This document shows, piece by piece, positions 54,903-63,181 of a DNA stretch of 64,000 nucleotides. The position numbers were made by a program, and so were the translations under genes. Numbering within the stretch: position 1 is the first letter of the stretch; each line of letters begins with the position of its first letter. The stretch comes from Spartobacteria bacterium (GTDB lineage: Bacteria; Verrucomicrobiota; Verrucomicrobiia; Chthoniobacterales; UBA10450): NCBI GenBank assembly GCA_003169975.1, contig PNAA01000043.1, positions 1 to 64,000 of the forward strand, read 5' to 3'. The notes under the pieces are model-generated. The model made no database searches. It was not told the DNA's origin and was given only the letters and a program-made list of their open reading frames with translations.

Positions 54903-56501
54903 ATGAAACACCCAACTCTGCAGAAAGTCATGCTGACGACGATGGCTGTGGTTGCTTCGCTCGCGCTCAGTGCGCAGGCTGGCCAGCCAAAACCTGTCGC
55001 CAGCGAAACAAACCCGGCGCTGCCTGCGTCGTGCAGCTGGTCAGCTGGTCCGGACCTGCCAAGTGTCGGGGCCCGCGTGGTTGGCGTTTATTTCCCGGCT
55101 AATGGGAAGTTTTACGGTATGGGCGGTCGCGCCTCCGACTCATTTGGCGGCGAGTTCACTCACCCGTTTGAATACGATCCAGGCACTAACGCCTGGACCA
55201 CCAAGTCGGCCACCTACCCCGACACCCATGTAAACAACATGGCCTGTGGCGTGCTTAACGACGCTGGAACGGACTACATTTACTGCGTGGGTGGTTCGCA
55301 AGTTACCTTGCCCGACATTTTCGATCGCGTATTCCGCTATGATCCTGTTACTGACGTGATCAGCGCGGTTGCTGCTCCCTGGCCCGGTGGCCTGGGAATG
55401 GTTCTGCCCGGAGGCTTCACGGTCTTCAACAACAAGCTCTATATCCTGGGTGGGTTCGACACCATCACGGGAGGTGGGCAAGGGACCAACCAGATCTGGG
55501 AGTTTACACCTCCTACCACCTGGGTACAAAAGGCCGCTGTTCTGCCTGTTCCGCTCGGCTATATACCGACCACGACCATCGGCAGCCTAATCTACACAGG
55601 TGGGGGCAGCGATATCACGGCCGGCCTTCTCACCGATACTACAAACTCCTTTGTCTATAATCCGGTGGCGGACAGTATCTCCACCATTGCCAGCATACCG
55701 AGGGCCACAGGCGAGACCCGAGCGCTGAACTTCAATGGCCAGATGTTGGTGATGGGCGGCGGCAGAACCGCGCCGAACCCATCGAATGAGGTGGACGTCT
55801 ACGATCCAGGTAGTGACAGTTGGACAGTTAACACGCCTGTTCCCGCATTCGTCACTGCGCGGCGCAACTTCCCAACCGACACCGACGGCACCAGTCTCAT
55901 CTGGCTCGCAGGCGGCTACGACAGCAGCGGGGTCACACTGCTGGCTTCGATGGAAATCTTCGAATGCAACACCGGCGGCAACCTCACGCTGGTGAGCGCG
56001 GCCTCGAGGAAGACTCACGGCAGCAAGGGCTCGTTCGACATTCCGTTGCCGCTCACCGGCAATGTTGGAATCGAATGCCGCACCGGGCTGACGAGGAACA
56101 CGGTCGTGTATACGTTCAACAACGCAGTGACTGGCGCCGACAGCGCGAGCACTTCCTGCGGAACGATCGGCAGTATCTCGGTGGACCCTGCCAACGCGAA
56201 AAACCTGCTGGTGACCTACAACGGCGGTACCTGCAATAAATCGACCGTCACGGTCACCCTGACCAACGTGCACGACACAATGGGCAATACACTCGGCACC
56301 GCCTCGGCGAGCATGGGCATATTGACCGGTGACGTCACCGGCGACGGTAAGGTCAAGAACGGCGACATATCGGCAGTGCAAGCGGTCCAAGGTCAGCAGA
56401 CCAACAGCTCGAACTTCCGTGATGATGTGACGCTTGACGGCCGAATCAACAATCAGGACATGCAGACGGTGCGGTCGCACAGAGGCGATGTCCTGCCGTA
56501 A
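54903..56501 (+). CDS. secreted kelch-propeller protein with dockerin-like C-terminus
   Basis: 532 residues from ATG 54903. Signal peptide (MLTTMAVVASLALSAQAGQ), then six or so kelch-like blades (NKLYILGGFDTITGGG; MLVMGGGRTAPNPSNEVDVYDPGS; LIWLAGGYDSSG), a beta-sandwich region and a C-terminal type I dockerin-like pair of calcium loops (DVTGDGKVKNGD and DVTLDGRINNQD). It is extracellular; dockerins bind cohesins, but none is in the window. GC content and lack of octamer fit the island. Function unknown. Confidence 0.8.
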   Translation: MKHPTLQKVMLTTMAVVASLALSAQAGQPKPVASETNPALPASCSWSAGPDLPSVGARVVGVYFPANGKFYGMGGRASDSFGGEFTHPFEYDPGTNAWTTKSATYPDTHVNNMACGVLNDAGTDYIYCVGGSQVTLPDIFDRVFRYDPVTDVISAVAAPWPGGLGMVLPGGFTVFNNKLYILGGFDTITGGGQGTNQIWEFTPPTTWVQKAAVLPVPLGYIPTTTIGSLIYTGGGSDITAGLLTDTTNSFVYNPVADSISTIASIPRATGETRALNFNGQMLVMGGGRTAPNPSNEVDVYDPGSDSWTVNTPVPAFVTARRNFPTDTDGTSLIWLAGGYDSSGVTLLASMEIFECNTGGNLTLVSAASRKTHGSKGSFDIPLPLTGNVGIECRTGLTRNTVVYTFNNAVTGADSASTSCGTIGSISVDPANAKNLLVTYNGGTCNKSTVTVTLTNVHDTMGNTLGTASASMGILTGDVTGDGKVKNGDISAVQAVQGQQTNSSNFRDDVTLDGRINNQDMQTVRSHRGDVLP

Positions 56502-56528
56502 TTAGAAAGGTCTAACATCTAACAATTC

Positions 56529-56559
56529 ATCCGGGAGCCGTCCTAACCGGCTCCCGGAT
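56529..56559. terminator. stem-loop after the kelch gene
   Basis: 12-bp perfect stem ATCCGGGAGCCG/CGGCTCCCGGAT with loop TCCTAAC. No T run follows, so terminator activity is likely but unproven. Confidence 0.6.
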
Positions 56560-56589
56560 TGCTGTACGCCCAGAGGGACGCCAGCCGAA

Positions 56590-56631
56590 GAACCATTCAG
56601 CGTTGATCCGCTGAATGGTTCCTTTGTTTTT
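56590..56631 (+). terminator. second stem-loop with T-rich tail
   Basis: 13-bp stem GAACCATTCAGCG/CGCTGAATGGTTC, loop TTGATC, then CTTTGTTTTT. Stronger intrinsic-terminator character than the one before it. Confidence 0.65.
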
Positions 56632-57016
56632 GAGATCTGCGACGAGGGATTCGCGGTCACGCCGAGTCGACGACGTAGTGCGAGCACGCGCCGCCGAGAG
56701 ACAGATCATCTGGGACGGCAAACACCCGAACAAAGACCATCCGATCGTAAACATCGAGGTGACAAACCTGTCGCCGAGACCTGTTACCATCACAAGAATA
56801 GGGTGGAGCGCGGGTGTTTTTCGGAAACGCTACTTTTTCCAAGTCCCCGCTTGCAATCTTTAAGCGGCGCGAGAATACCGGTTGCACGGCGGGAGCTTCC
56901 GCATGCAAGCTTGGTATGCACTCTGGAATGCAACCAATATAAAAGGTTCATTACGAACTCGTTACAAAAGATTTTTGTTGACACATTGCGCCGGTTTCTC
57001 TAGGAAATTCGGAATT
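56632..57016. other. decayed spacer with a protein fragment
   Basis: About 385 bp. A plus-strand reading frame near 56690-56863 (IVNIEVTNLSPRPVTITRIG...) looks like the C-terminus of an otherwise missing protein. TTGACA at 56978-56983 is a possible -35 box for the next gene; the -10 is weak. Confidence 0.5.
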
Positions 57017-57526
57017 ATGAAAACACTGAATTGGTACAGCGGAAAAGCAAAGAAACCGTTCGCGAGCTTCGAGATCCCGGACGGCGAATTCGACTTCATC
57101 AAACAACGGGCCAAACAAGATGGAGTCAGCATCCAGAAATTCCTGGCGGACGGCATCAGCGGTGTCTTCCGCGAACACCTGGACGCAAGGCACAGAGTCC
57201 TGCTCACGCCCGAAGCCGTGGCAGTTGCGGACCGATTGGTTCGCGACCACGGCCTAACGATTCACAGCATGATCACGGCCGCGATGAATGAAGTGATGAG
57301 CGCATTCGAAGAAGACGTCGCCGAGGACGGTCTCATTGACGCCGGCTTGGGCGAACAACTCTTCGTTAGGGAAGCGAAGCGCGCGGGCGCCGGAAAAGCA
57401 ATCCGCTGGCAACTCGGCGAATCGAATCCAAATCACAAAGTCGGGAGCAAAAGCTTCGCCGACATGATGCGGGTGAAGCGCGTGCGCGTCGAGCGGCGCA
57501 GACGCTTCGAGCGTGTCGCTGCCTAA
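57017..57526 (+). CDS. hypothetical protein (169 aa), island gene
   Basis: 169 residues from ATG 57017 (MKTLNWYSGKAKKPFASFEI). A short N-terminal strand region with ASFEIPDGEFDFIKQRAK, a helical middle and a very basic C-terminus (MRVKRVRVERRRRFERVAA). It could bind nucleic acid. A TTG at 56882 extends the frame but is poorer. It contains the only exact octamer of the last 12 kb (57252-57259). No family recognised. The next small gene follows by 15 bp. Confidence 0.55.
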   Translation: MKTLNWYSGKAKKPFASFEIPDGEFDFIKQRAKQDGVSIQKFLADGISGVFREHLDARHRVLLTPEAVAVADRLVRDHGLTIHSMITAAMNEVMSAFEEDVAEDGLIDAGLGEQLFVREAKRAGAGKAIRWQLGESNPNHKVGSKSFADMMRVKRVRVERRRRFERVAA

Positions 57527-57541
57527 CAACTCATCGTTCCA

Positions 57542-57799
57542 ATGAAAACGTTCACCGTTGAATTGTCGGACGATGCGGCCGGGATGCTCGAGGAGATGCA
57601 CTCAGCGCATCGGGTGAAGCCGGAAAACGTCATACGGTATTGCGTCGAGGGCGCGATGGCTGACGCGATAAACGATGAAGGTCTGGTCCAATGCTACATC
57701 GAGAACTCAACGGATCCAGCCGCGCGGCGCTTGCCGGTGCGGCAGATGGCGCGATGCTTGGCGCTGTGGCGAGCGCTGGAGCCCAAACTTGGATTGTAG
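57542..57799 (+). CDS. small hypothetical protein (85 aa)
   Basis: 85 residues. It begins MKTFTVELSDDAAGMLEEMH, which resembles a ribbon-helix-helix-like strand plus helices, as seen in some antitoxins. Placed 15 bp after the 169-residue gene, suggesting a two-gene unit. No toxin motif recognised in the partner, so a toxin-antitoxin role is only speculation. Confidence 0.5.
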   Translation: MKTFTVELSDDAAGMLEEMHSAHRVKPENVIRYCVEGAMADAINDEGLVQCYIENSTDPAARRLPVRQMARCLALWRALEPKLGL

Positions 57800-57877
57800 A
57801 CATTTATGCCCTCCTCTTATTAGTTGACGGTTTAACGGGAATTGAAAGCGCGATGTGACGTGGTAATGTTTCACAAC

Positions 57878-58214
57878 TTACGATGCCCACTCAGCGCAAA
57901 GCAACTCTGCTTGTTGAAGAACAAGTTTTGTGGCGTCGTCTTGGAGGTCCGGTGGGTAGCCGTGTTTTCGCAGGATGCGTTTCACCATCACTTTGATCTT
58001 GGCGTGCGCGCCTTCGCGTAAGTTCCAGTCGATGGTGACGCTCTTGCGGACTTGCGTCACTAATTCTGCTGCGATGACTTTTAGTTTGTCGCCTGCTCGC
58101 GAATGCTTTCGGAGTTGCCCATGGCTTCGACGGCAGACTGGTTGGCGGCCAAGGCATCGTAGAATGGAGCCGTTGGGAAGCGAGCGACATAGTCAGCGTG
58201 TAGACGCTGGGCTT
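57878..58214 (-). pseudogene. type I restriction HsdR C-terminal remnant, frameshifted
   Basis: On the minus strand the 5' portion reads [20 protein letters not shown] and the 3' portion reads [20 protein letters not shown] then a stretch with [14 protein letters not shown] and [12 protein letters not shown] with a stop at 57878. The two are in different frames, with the break near 58090. This is the C-terminal end of a type I restriction R subunit; motor and nuclease domains are missing. hsdM and hsdS are absent. Confidence 0.75.
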
Positions 58215-58278
58215 CAAGCCCGACTGAGCGGGTGCGAGGGAGTCAAGGCGACTTCTCGACCGTGTCAGACCCCTCCTC

Positions 58279-58334
58279 GAGCAGGTCAGCAGCCCGCAAG
58301 AGCAGGTCAGCACAGTCCTCGAGCAGGTTCAGCC
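58279..58334. repeat. three-unit 21-bp tandem repeat
   Basis: GAGCAGGTCAGCA recurs at 58279, 58300 and (variant) 58321, exactly 21 bp apart. Same period as the array at 16931, but a different sequence. Confidence 0.7.
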
Positions 58335-58446
58335 GGTAACACTATATCTGGTGAAACTTAGGGAGTTGACGATGTTGCAGCTCTGACCCCTCTTTCCTCT
58401 TCGCAGCGGATTTGGTGCGGTGACCAAGGGTGGTCTGCGGATACGA

Positions 58447-58478
58447 GAACGGGGCCGTCTGGTGAGACGGCCCCGTTC
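58447..58478 (-). terminator. katG terminator-like stem-loop
   Basis: 14-bp perfect stem GAACGGGGCCGTCT/AGACGGCCCCGTTC, loop GGTG, 22 bp beyond the katG stop. No clear T run on the transcribed side. Confidence 0.65.
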
Positions 58479-58500
58479 GATGAGGTTAGCGTGGGTGGGT

Positions 58501-60819
58501 TCAGGCGGCCATGGGCGCGTAGCGCTTGTGGCCTTTCACGTCATAGCGGTCGAGCATCATGACCTTGTCCCAGGCTTTGATGAAGTCCTTGACGAAGCGC
58601 TGGTGGCCGTCGCTGCCGGCGTAGACGTCGGCGACGGCACGCAATTGCGAGTTCGAGCCGAAGACCAGGTCGTTGCGCGTCGCCTTGAACTTGGTCTGGC
58701 CGGTTGCACGATCCTTGAGGGTAAAGCTCATGCCTTCTGCGTCGGCCTTTAGCCACTCGAGTTCGGTGTCGGTCAGGTTGACGAAGAAGTCGTTAGTCAG
58801 GACGCCGACCTTGTCGGTGAAGACGCCGTGGTCCGATCCATCGTGGTTGACGTTCAGCACGCGCAGCCCGCCGGTCAGGACGGTCCACTCGGGCGCGTTC
58901 AGCTTCATCAGGTTGGCCTTGTCGAGGAAGAACTCCTCGGGGGCGACGCCTTGCGAAACCTGGCGGAACTCGTCGCCGACGTAATTGCGGAAGCCGTCGA
59001 CGATGGGCTTCAGCCACGTGAACATTTCCACGTCGGTGAGTTCCTGCGTGGTATCGACGCGGCCCGGCGTGAACGGGGCGCTGGCGTCGACGCCGGCGTC
59101 CTTTGCCGCTTTCTCCACCGCCGCGCAGCCCGCCAGCACGATCAGGTCGGCCAGGGAGATTTTCTTGCCGGTCTGCTTGCCGTTGAAGTCGGCCATGACG
59201 CCGCGCAGCTTTTCGATCACGGGCGCGGCCCGGCGGTTGACCGTCCAGTCCTTTTGCGGGGCGAGCGCGAGGCGACCGCCATTCGCGCCGCCACGCTTGT
59301 CGCTGTCGCGATAGGTCGCCGCCGCAGAGAAGGCGGTGAAGGCCAGATCAGACACCGAGAGTCCGGTCGCCATGACCGCCTGCTTCAGCCCGGCGATGTC
59401 GGCGTCGCCGACCAACTGATAGTCGCGGTCGGGGAGCGGGTCCTGCCAAAGGAGGCCGTCCTCGATCGTCGCTTCCGGGCCAAGATAACGGAACTTGGGT
59501 CCCATATCGCGATGGGTGAGCTTGTACCAGGCCTTGGAGAAGGCCTGGGTGAAGGCATCGAAATCGGCCAGGAACTTCTCGCAGACCTTCCGATACTCCG
59601 GATCGACTTTGAGTGCGATGTCGCTGGTCATCATCATCAGCGGGTTCATCTGGCCCTCGACATGCGCGTCGGGCGTCTTGGGCGCATCCGGGTCGGTCGG
59701 CGTCCACTGCAGCGCGCCGGCCGGGCTTTTGGTCTGTTCCCATTCGAACTTGAACAGGTTCTCGAGGTAGCTGTTGTCCCACTGCGTCGGGTTCGGCGTC
59801 CAGCTGCCCTCGATGCCGTTGGTCATGGTGTATTGTGCGAAGCCGGGACCTTCGGGGTTGTTCCAGCCGAGGCCCATGGCTTCCATCGGGGCGATCTCGG
59901 GCGGCGGGCCGACCTCTTTGGCGGACACCATGCCGTGGCTCTTGCCGAAGGCGTGGCCTCCGGCGATCAGGGCCACGGTTTCTTCGTCATTCATCGCCAT
60001 GCGGGTGAAGCTGATCCGGATATCGCGTGCCGACCCCATCGGATCGCCGTTCGCGTAGGGGCCTTCCGGGTTGACGTAAATGAGCGCCTGGTGCGTGGCG
60101 GCGAGCGGGTTTTCGAGGTCGTAATCGGCATCGCCGTTCTTGCCGCGCCAGCGCTTGTCTCGTGTGACCATGCTGTCGAAGCTTTTAACGTCCTTCGGGT
60201 CCCAGATTTCCGGGCCCCAATAGGTGGCGTTGTCCGCCTCCCAGGCGTCGAGCCGCCCGCCACCGAAGCCATAGGTCGGGAAACCCATGATCTCGAGGGC
60301 GCAGTTGCCGGTCAGAATCATGAGGTCGCCCCAGGACAGGCCATTGCCATATTTGTGCTTGATGGTTTGCAGGAGGCGCCGCGACTTGTCGGTGTTGCCG
60401 TTGTCCCACCAACTGCTGATTGGGGCGAAGCGCTGCATGGCCGTGCCGGCGCCGCCCCGGCCGTCCGCGATGCGGTAAGTGCCGGACGCGTGCCAGGCCA
60501 TACGGATCATCTGCGGACCGTAGTTGTGATAGTCGGACGGCCACCAGGCGACCGAGGTCGTCAGGAACTGCTTGATGTCTCGCTTGAGCGCTTCGAAGTC
60601 GATTTTCGCGAACTCGGCCGCATAGTCGAAGTCCGGGCCGAGCGGATCGGCTGGCAGGCCGTTCTGATGCAGAAGTTCGACCCGCAGACGATCGGGATAC
60701 CAGTTCTCGAGCGTTGGCGGGGTGCCGAATGCACCACCGACTCTGTCGCCTCCGAACGGGCACTTGCCGGTCATCTCGTGGGTTGCGGTAAAGGTCTTAT
60801 CTAACGGCTTGTCGTTCAT
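58501..60819 (-). CDS. katG: catalase-peroxidase KatG
   Basis: 772 residues from ATG 60819 ([16 protein letters not shown]). Bifunctional haem enzyme that removes H2O2. The distal Trp-His of [10 protein letters not shown], the Tyr of LIYVNPEGP and the Met of RMAMNDEE form the expected Trp-Tyr-Met adduct region; the proximal His is in [10 protein letters not shown]. The C-terminal degenerate domain is intact (ends [12 protein letters not shown]). It has no octamer copy in 2.3 kb, unlike most long core genes, and has a proteobacterial-looking sequence, so it may be acquired. It stands between a decayed hsdR and the integrase operon, with its own terminator. Confidence 0.95.
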   Translation of the reverse strand: MNDKPLDKTFTATHEMTGKCPFGGDRVGGAFGTPPTLENWYPDRLRVELLHQNGLPADPLGPDFDYAAEFAKIDFEALKRDIKQFLTTSVAWWPSDYHNYGPQMIRMAWHASGTYRIADGRGGAGTAMQRFAPISSWWDNGNTDKSRRLLQTIKHKYGNGLSWGDLMILTGNCALEIMGFPTYGFGGGRLDAWEADNATYWGPEIWDPKDVKSFDSMVTRDKRWRGKNGDADYDLENPLAATHQALIYVNPEGPYANGDPMGSARDIRISFTRMAMNDEETVALIAGGHAFGKSHGMVSAKEVGPPPEIAPMEAMGLGWNNPEGPGFAQYTMTNGIEGSWTPNPTQWDNSYLENLFKFEWEQTKSPAGALQWTPTDPDAPKTPDAHVEGQMNPLMMMTSDIALKVDPEYRKVCEKFLADFDAFTQAFSKAWYKLTHRDMGPKFRYLGPEATIEDGLLWQDPLPDRDYQLVGDADIAGLKQAVMATGLSVSDLAFTAFSAAATYRDSDKRGGANGGRLALAPQKDWTVNRRAAPVIEKLRGVMADFNGKQTGKKISLADLIVLAGCAAVEKAAKDAGVDASAPFTPGRVDTTQELTDVEMFTWLKPIVDGFRNYVGDEFRQVSQGVAPEEFFLDKANLMKLNAPEWTVLTGGLRVLNVNHDGSDHGVFTDKVGVLTNDFFVNLTDTELEWLKADAEGMSFTLKDRATGQTKFKATRNDLVFGSNSQLRAVADVYAGSDGHQRFVKDFIKAWDKVMMLDRYDVKGHKRYAPMAA

Positions 60820-61241
60820 AGAAATTTTCTTGGTCGAATTCAATCTCTCATGAGGCGGGCAAACCGACAAAGCCTGATTGGTGATCCCCTAGTAAATCGA
60901 CGCCCTCTCAAGGCGTTGCGCCGATGGGTTTGGGCGGTGGAAATTTCTGGGTAATGGAGGAACGAGTGGTCCGTCGAATCCAGGCACAACGAATCGGCGG
61001 AAATGATCTTGGAATCTTCCGAGACTGGAGGGAGCGGCCAAACGCGGCAGAGGTCCCGTTTTCGAGACGATTCATTTCTTCTAATGTCCGGAAAGAAATT
61101 CAAATGCGCGCGCGCTGCCCCCCCCGTTTGGGGGACGGCAGGGGGCTTTTCTCTCTGTTTTTGTTTTAGAGAGTTCTTGTTTTGAAAAGTTTCTGTTTTG
61201 GAGAGTTTCTTTTCTGAAGGTTCTTGTTTCCACCGTTTCTA
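60820..61241. other. spacer with C/G-run hairpin and T-rich direct repeats
   Basis: 422 bp. A run GCCCCCCCCGTTTGGGGG, then at 61140-61240 degenerate repeats of TTCTTGTTTTGAAAAG/TTTCTGTTTTGGAGAG type. It lies at the end of the integrase operon (genes read leftward) and upstream of katG. No gene. Confidence 0.6.
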
Positions 61242-62036
61242 TTAAAGTGGCGGTGGTTGAGCCAGCCTGTTGAGCTCGGCCCGAACACGGAGGGTCACGG
61301 CTTCGTCCGCCAGCTTGCGCGCCTTCGCAGCCGCGAAACCAAGGGTCTTTTTCTTTACAATGCTGTCCGCGAGCTGGGAGGCCGTGAGGCGGTGAGAATA
61401 AAAAGTTTGGCGCCGCGCATAGGTCACTCGCGAGAAGAACTTGCGCGCGTGCAGCCGAGCGACTGCGGAGCGAATTTGCCCTTTGGTAAATTTTGCGGTG
61501 AAGTTGCTGGCTGCCTGGAACACGAGGTGAGACTTGAATCCCTGAGCCCGCCTCCAGATTTCGTCTTGCGTGATTCTCAAGGCGCTCTTCTTTGCCCCAA
61601 TCTTGCTGTAGATGGCGATAAGGGCTGCGAGCTCGATGTATGAGATGCCGCGTTTATCTCGCGCTTCAAAAACCCAATTGGTGACGATTCGCACTTGAGC
61701 ATCCCTGCGATGCTGTTGCTCGAACGATGAAATGAAGTTCGCCAAGCGTTGGTGTCGCTCCAACATGTCGGTCACGCTGCCGATCTTCACGTTGATGTGA
61801 CTTGCCCCCATCGTGGTCTGGAGATGCACATCGTCTCTGAGGTTGATACCGCTTTCCGATTTGGCAGGTGATTCTCGCGCTGAACGGTAACGCCGCCGTT
61901 CTTCGCTGGAAGCCTTGTGCCACCGACGCTTTCCATGTTCAACGCATGCGTAGGAGATAATGTGGTCGAGGCGTTCTCGTTCGGAGGCGCTGTAGCTCAG
62001 CGCGCACAATGGGAACTGGAAATAACGGCGGCTCAT
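61242..62036 (-). CDS. hypothetical protein of the integrase operon (264 aa)
   Basis: 264 residues. Arg/Lys-rich N-terminal region, a central helical part (DMLERHQRLANFISSFEQQH; GISYIELAALIAIYSKIG) and a C-terminal segment with LHARKFFSRVTYARRQTFYS. It may be a DNA-binding or replication-linked protein of the mobile element; no family is recognised. Its start overlaps the stop of the small HTH gene by ATGA, so translation is coupled. Last gene of the operon. Confidence 0.65.
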   Translation of the reverse strand: MSRRYFQFPLCALSYSASERERLDHIISYACVEHGKRRWHKASSEERRRYRSARESPAKSESGINLRDDVHLQTTMGASHINVKIGSVTDMLERHQRLANFISSFEQQHRRDAQVRIVTNWVFEARDKRGISYIELAALIAIYSKIGAKKSALRITQDEIWRRAQGFKSHLVFQAASNFTAKFTKGQIRSAVARLHARKFFSRVTYARRQTFYSHRLTASQLADSIVKKKTLGFAAAKARKLADEAVTLRVRAELNRLAQPPPL

Positions 62037-62239
62037 CGCAGGGAGATGTATCCATCAGCTTCGATCGCCTCGACGGCGGCGAGTGGGATGAGGGTGCGCC
62101 GGCTGATCTTAACTATCGGGAGCTTGCCGAGGCGCGTCCAACGGCGGACGCTCTCGGGGTGCCAGCGCCACCGAGTGGCGACTTCGGTAGGCGTGAGGAA
62201 TGTGTCGGGATTTGCGGGGTTCGGTTTGGTAGTCTGCAT
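62033..62239 (-). CDS. excisionase-like helix-turn-helix protein
   Basis: 68 residues from ATG 62239 (MQTTKPNPANPDTFLTPTE). MerR/excisionase-type winged helix: FLTPTEVATRWRWHPESVRRW and LGKLPIVKISRRTLIPLAAVEA. A likely directionality factor for the adjacent integrase, or the element's own regulator. ATGA overlap with the downstream gene. An upstream in-frame ATG at 62281 is less likely. Confidence 0.75.
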   Translation of the reverse strand: MQTTKPNPANPDTFLTPTEVATRWRWHPESVRRWTRLGKLPIVKISRRTLIPLAAVEAIEADGYISLR

Positions 62240-62359
62240 GAACCTTTTATCGCCCGAGGCTGCCCCGCAAATCTCGGACATTTACGGCGGCTGAAACGCA
62301 AATTTCTGTCCGATTTTTGGACCCATTTCAGACTCGCGCAGTCGAGCCTGCCGTTCTGG

Positions 62360-63181
62360 CTAATGATCCGCCTTGGGAGGCTTTGCAGAGCGGGCCGAGG
62401 ACAGCTTGACCGATCCAAGTTGACGAGGCTTGGCCTGCTTCGCCTCGTCGCGCAACCTTCGTATCGACCGACCTACCGTCGCCGTCACCTGCTCGAGCAC
62501 CAGTTTTTCATCAGCCGGGTATTCGTGCTTACCAAGGCTGATGTCGCCAGTCGCGACCAACCTTTTCGTGTGTGCTGCGGGCTTGAAGCCGACCGCGGGC
62601 GCGGCCTGCGAGATCAGGATGGCACGCCGTCCGGCGCTCCCCTTTGGATCGACACGTTTGAAGTGGTCAAAGAGGGCCACAAGGAATCTGCCGGTGAGCT
62701 TGCAATCGCGAGTCCACTGCCGCAAGAGGTGTGGCGCGGCTTTGCCAGGCGAGAGGGTTTCGTCCCAAAGCAGAATCGGCACTTGGACGGGTGAGCCATC
62801 CAATGCTGAGCTCGCAAAGGAGTAAACGATGTCGCTCAGGTAGCGTTTGGCGGCGGCGTCGATGGAGGAAAAGAATTTCCGTGGCGCTTCCTGTCCCTCG
62901 AAATGATGACGGTATCGGTGCCACATGGCTTTCTGCGGCAAATTGCACGGTCCGCCTCGGGTTTCCGGGTCAACACCAGCCAGAGAAACGACAATCCGGT
63001 CAAAGTCCATACGGGCGGTGCCTCGAGCGATGGGATCTCCAATTTGGCGAGCGAAACGCCAAGTCAATTTCTCAGCCAGCTCTGTGGAACCGACGACATA
63101 TCGGTGTAAGCGCTCGGCCTCTTCTCGAATGGCTTTTGGCTGGCGTGGTTTTGTTTTGATTTTGTTGGGATGCGATTTCAT
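62360..63181 (-). CDS. hypothetical protein of the integrase operon (273 aa)
   Basis: 273 residues. Basic N-terminus (MKSHPNKIKTKPRQPKAIRE), a helical region, then FSSIDAAAKRYLSDIVYSFA, a central RWTRDCKLTGRFLVALFDHF part, and a basic C-terminal tail. No recognised domain. Its start overlaps the integrase stop by ATGA (63178-63181). Its stop is about 120 bp from the start of the HTH gene. Probably a mobile-element protein. Confidence 0.65.
   Translation of the reverse strand: MKSHPNKIKTKPRQPKAIREEAERLHRYVVGSTELAEKLTWRFARQIGDPIARGTARMDFDRIVVSLAGVDPETRGGPCNLPQKAMWHRYRHHFEGQEAPRKFFSSIDAAAKRYLSDIVYSFASSALDGSPVQVPILLWDETLSPGKAAPHLLRQWTRDCKLTGRFLVALFDHFKRVDPKGSAGRRAILISQAAPAVGFKPAAHTKRLVATGDISLGKHEYPADEKLVLEQVTATVGRSIRRLRDEAKQAKPRQLGSVKLSSARSAKPPKADH

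Noticed and set aside
58828-60804. 658-residue reading frame opposite katG
   Set aside because: Shadow of katG; the real protein is on the minus strand.
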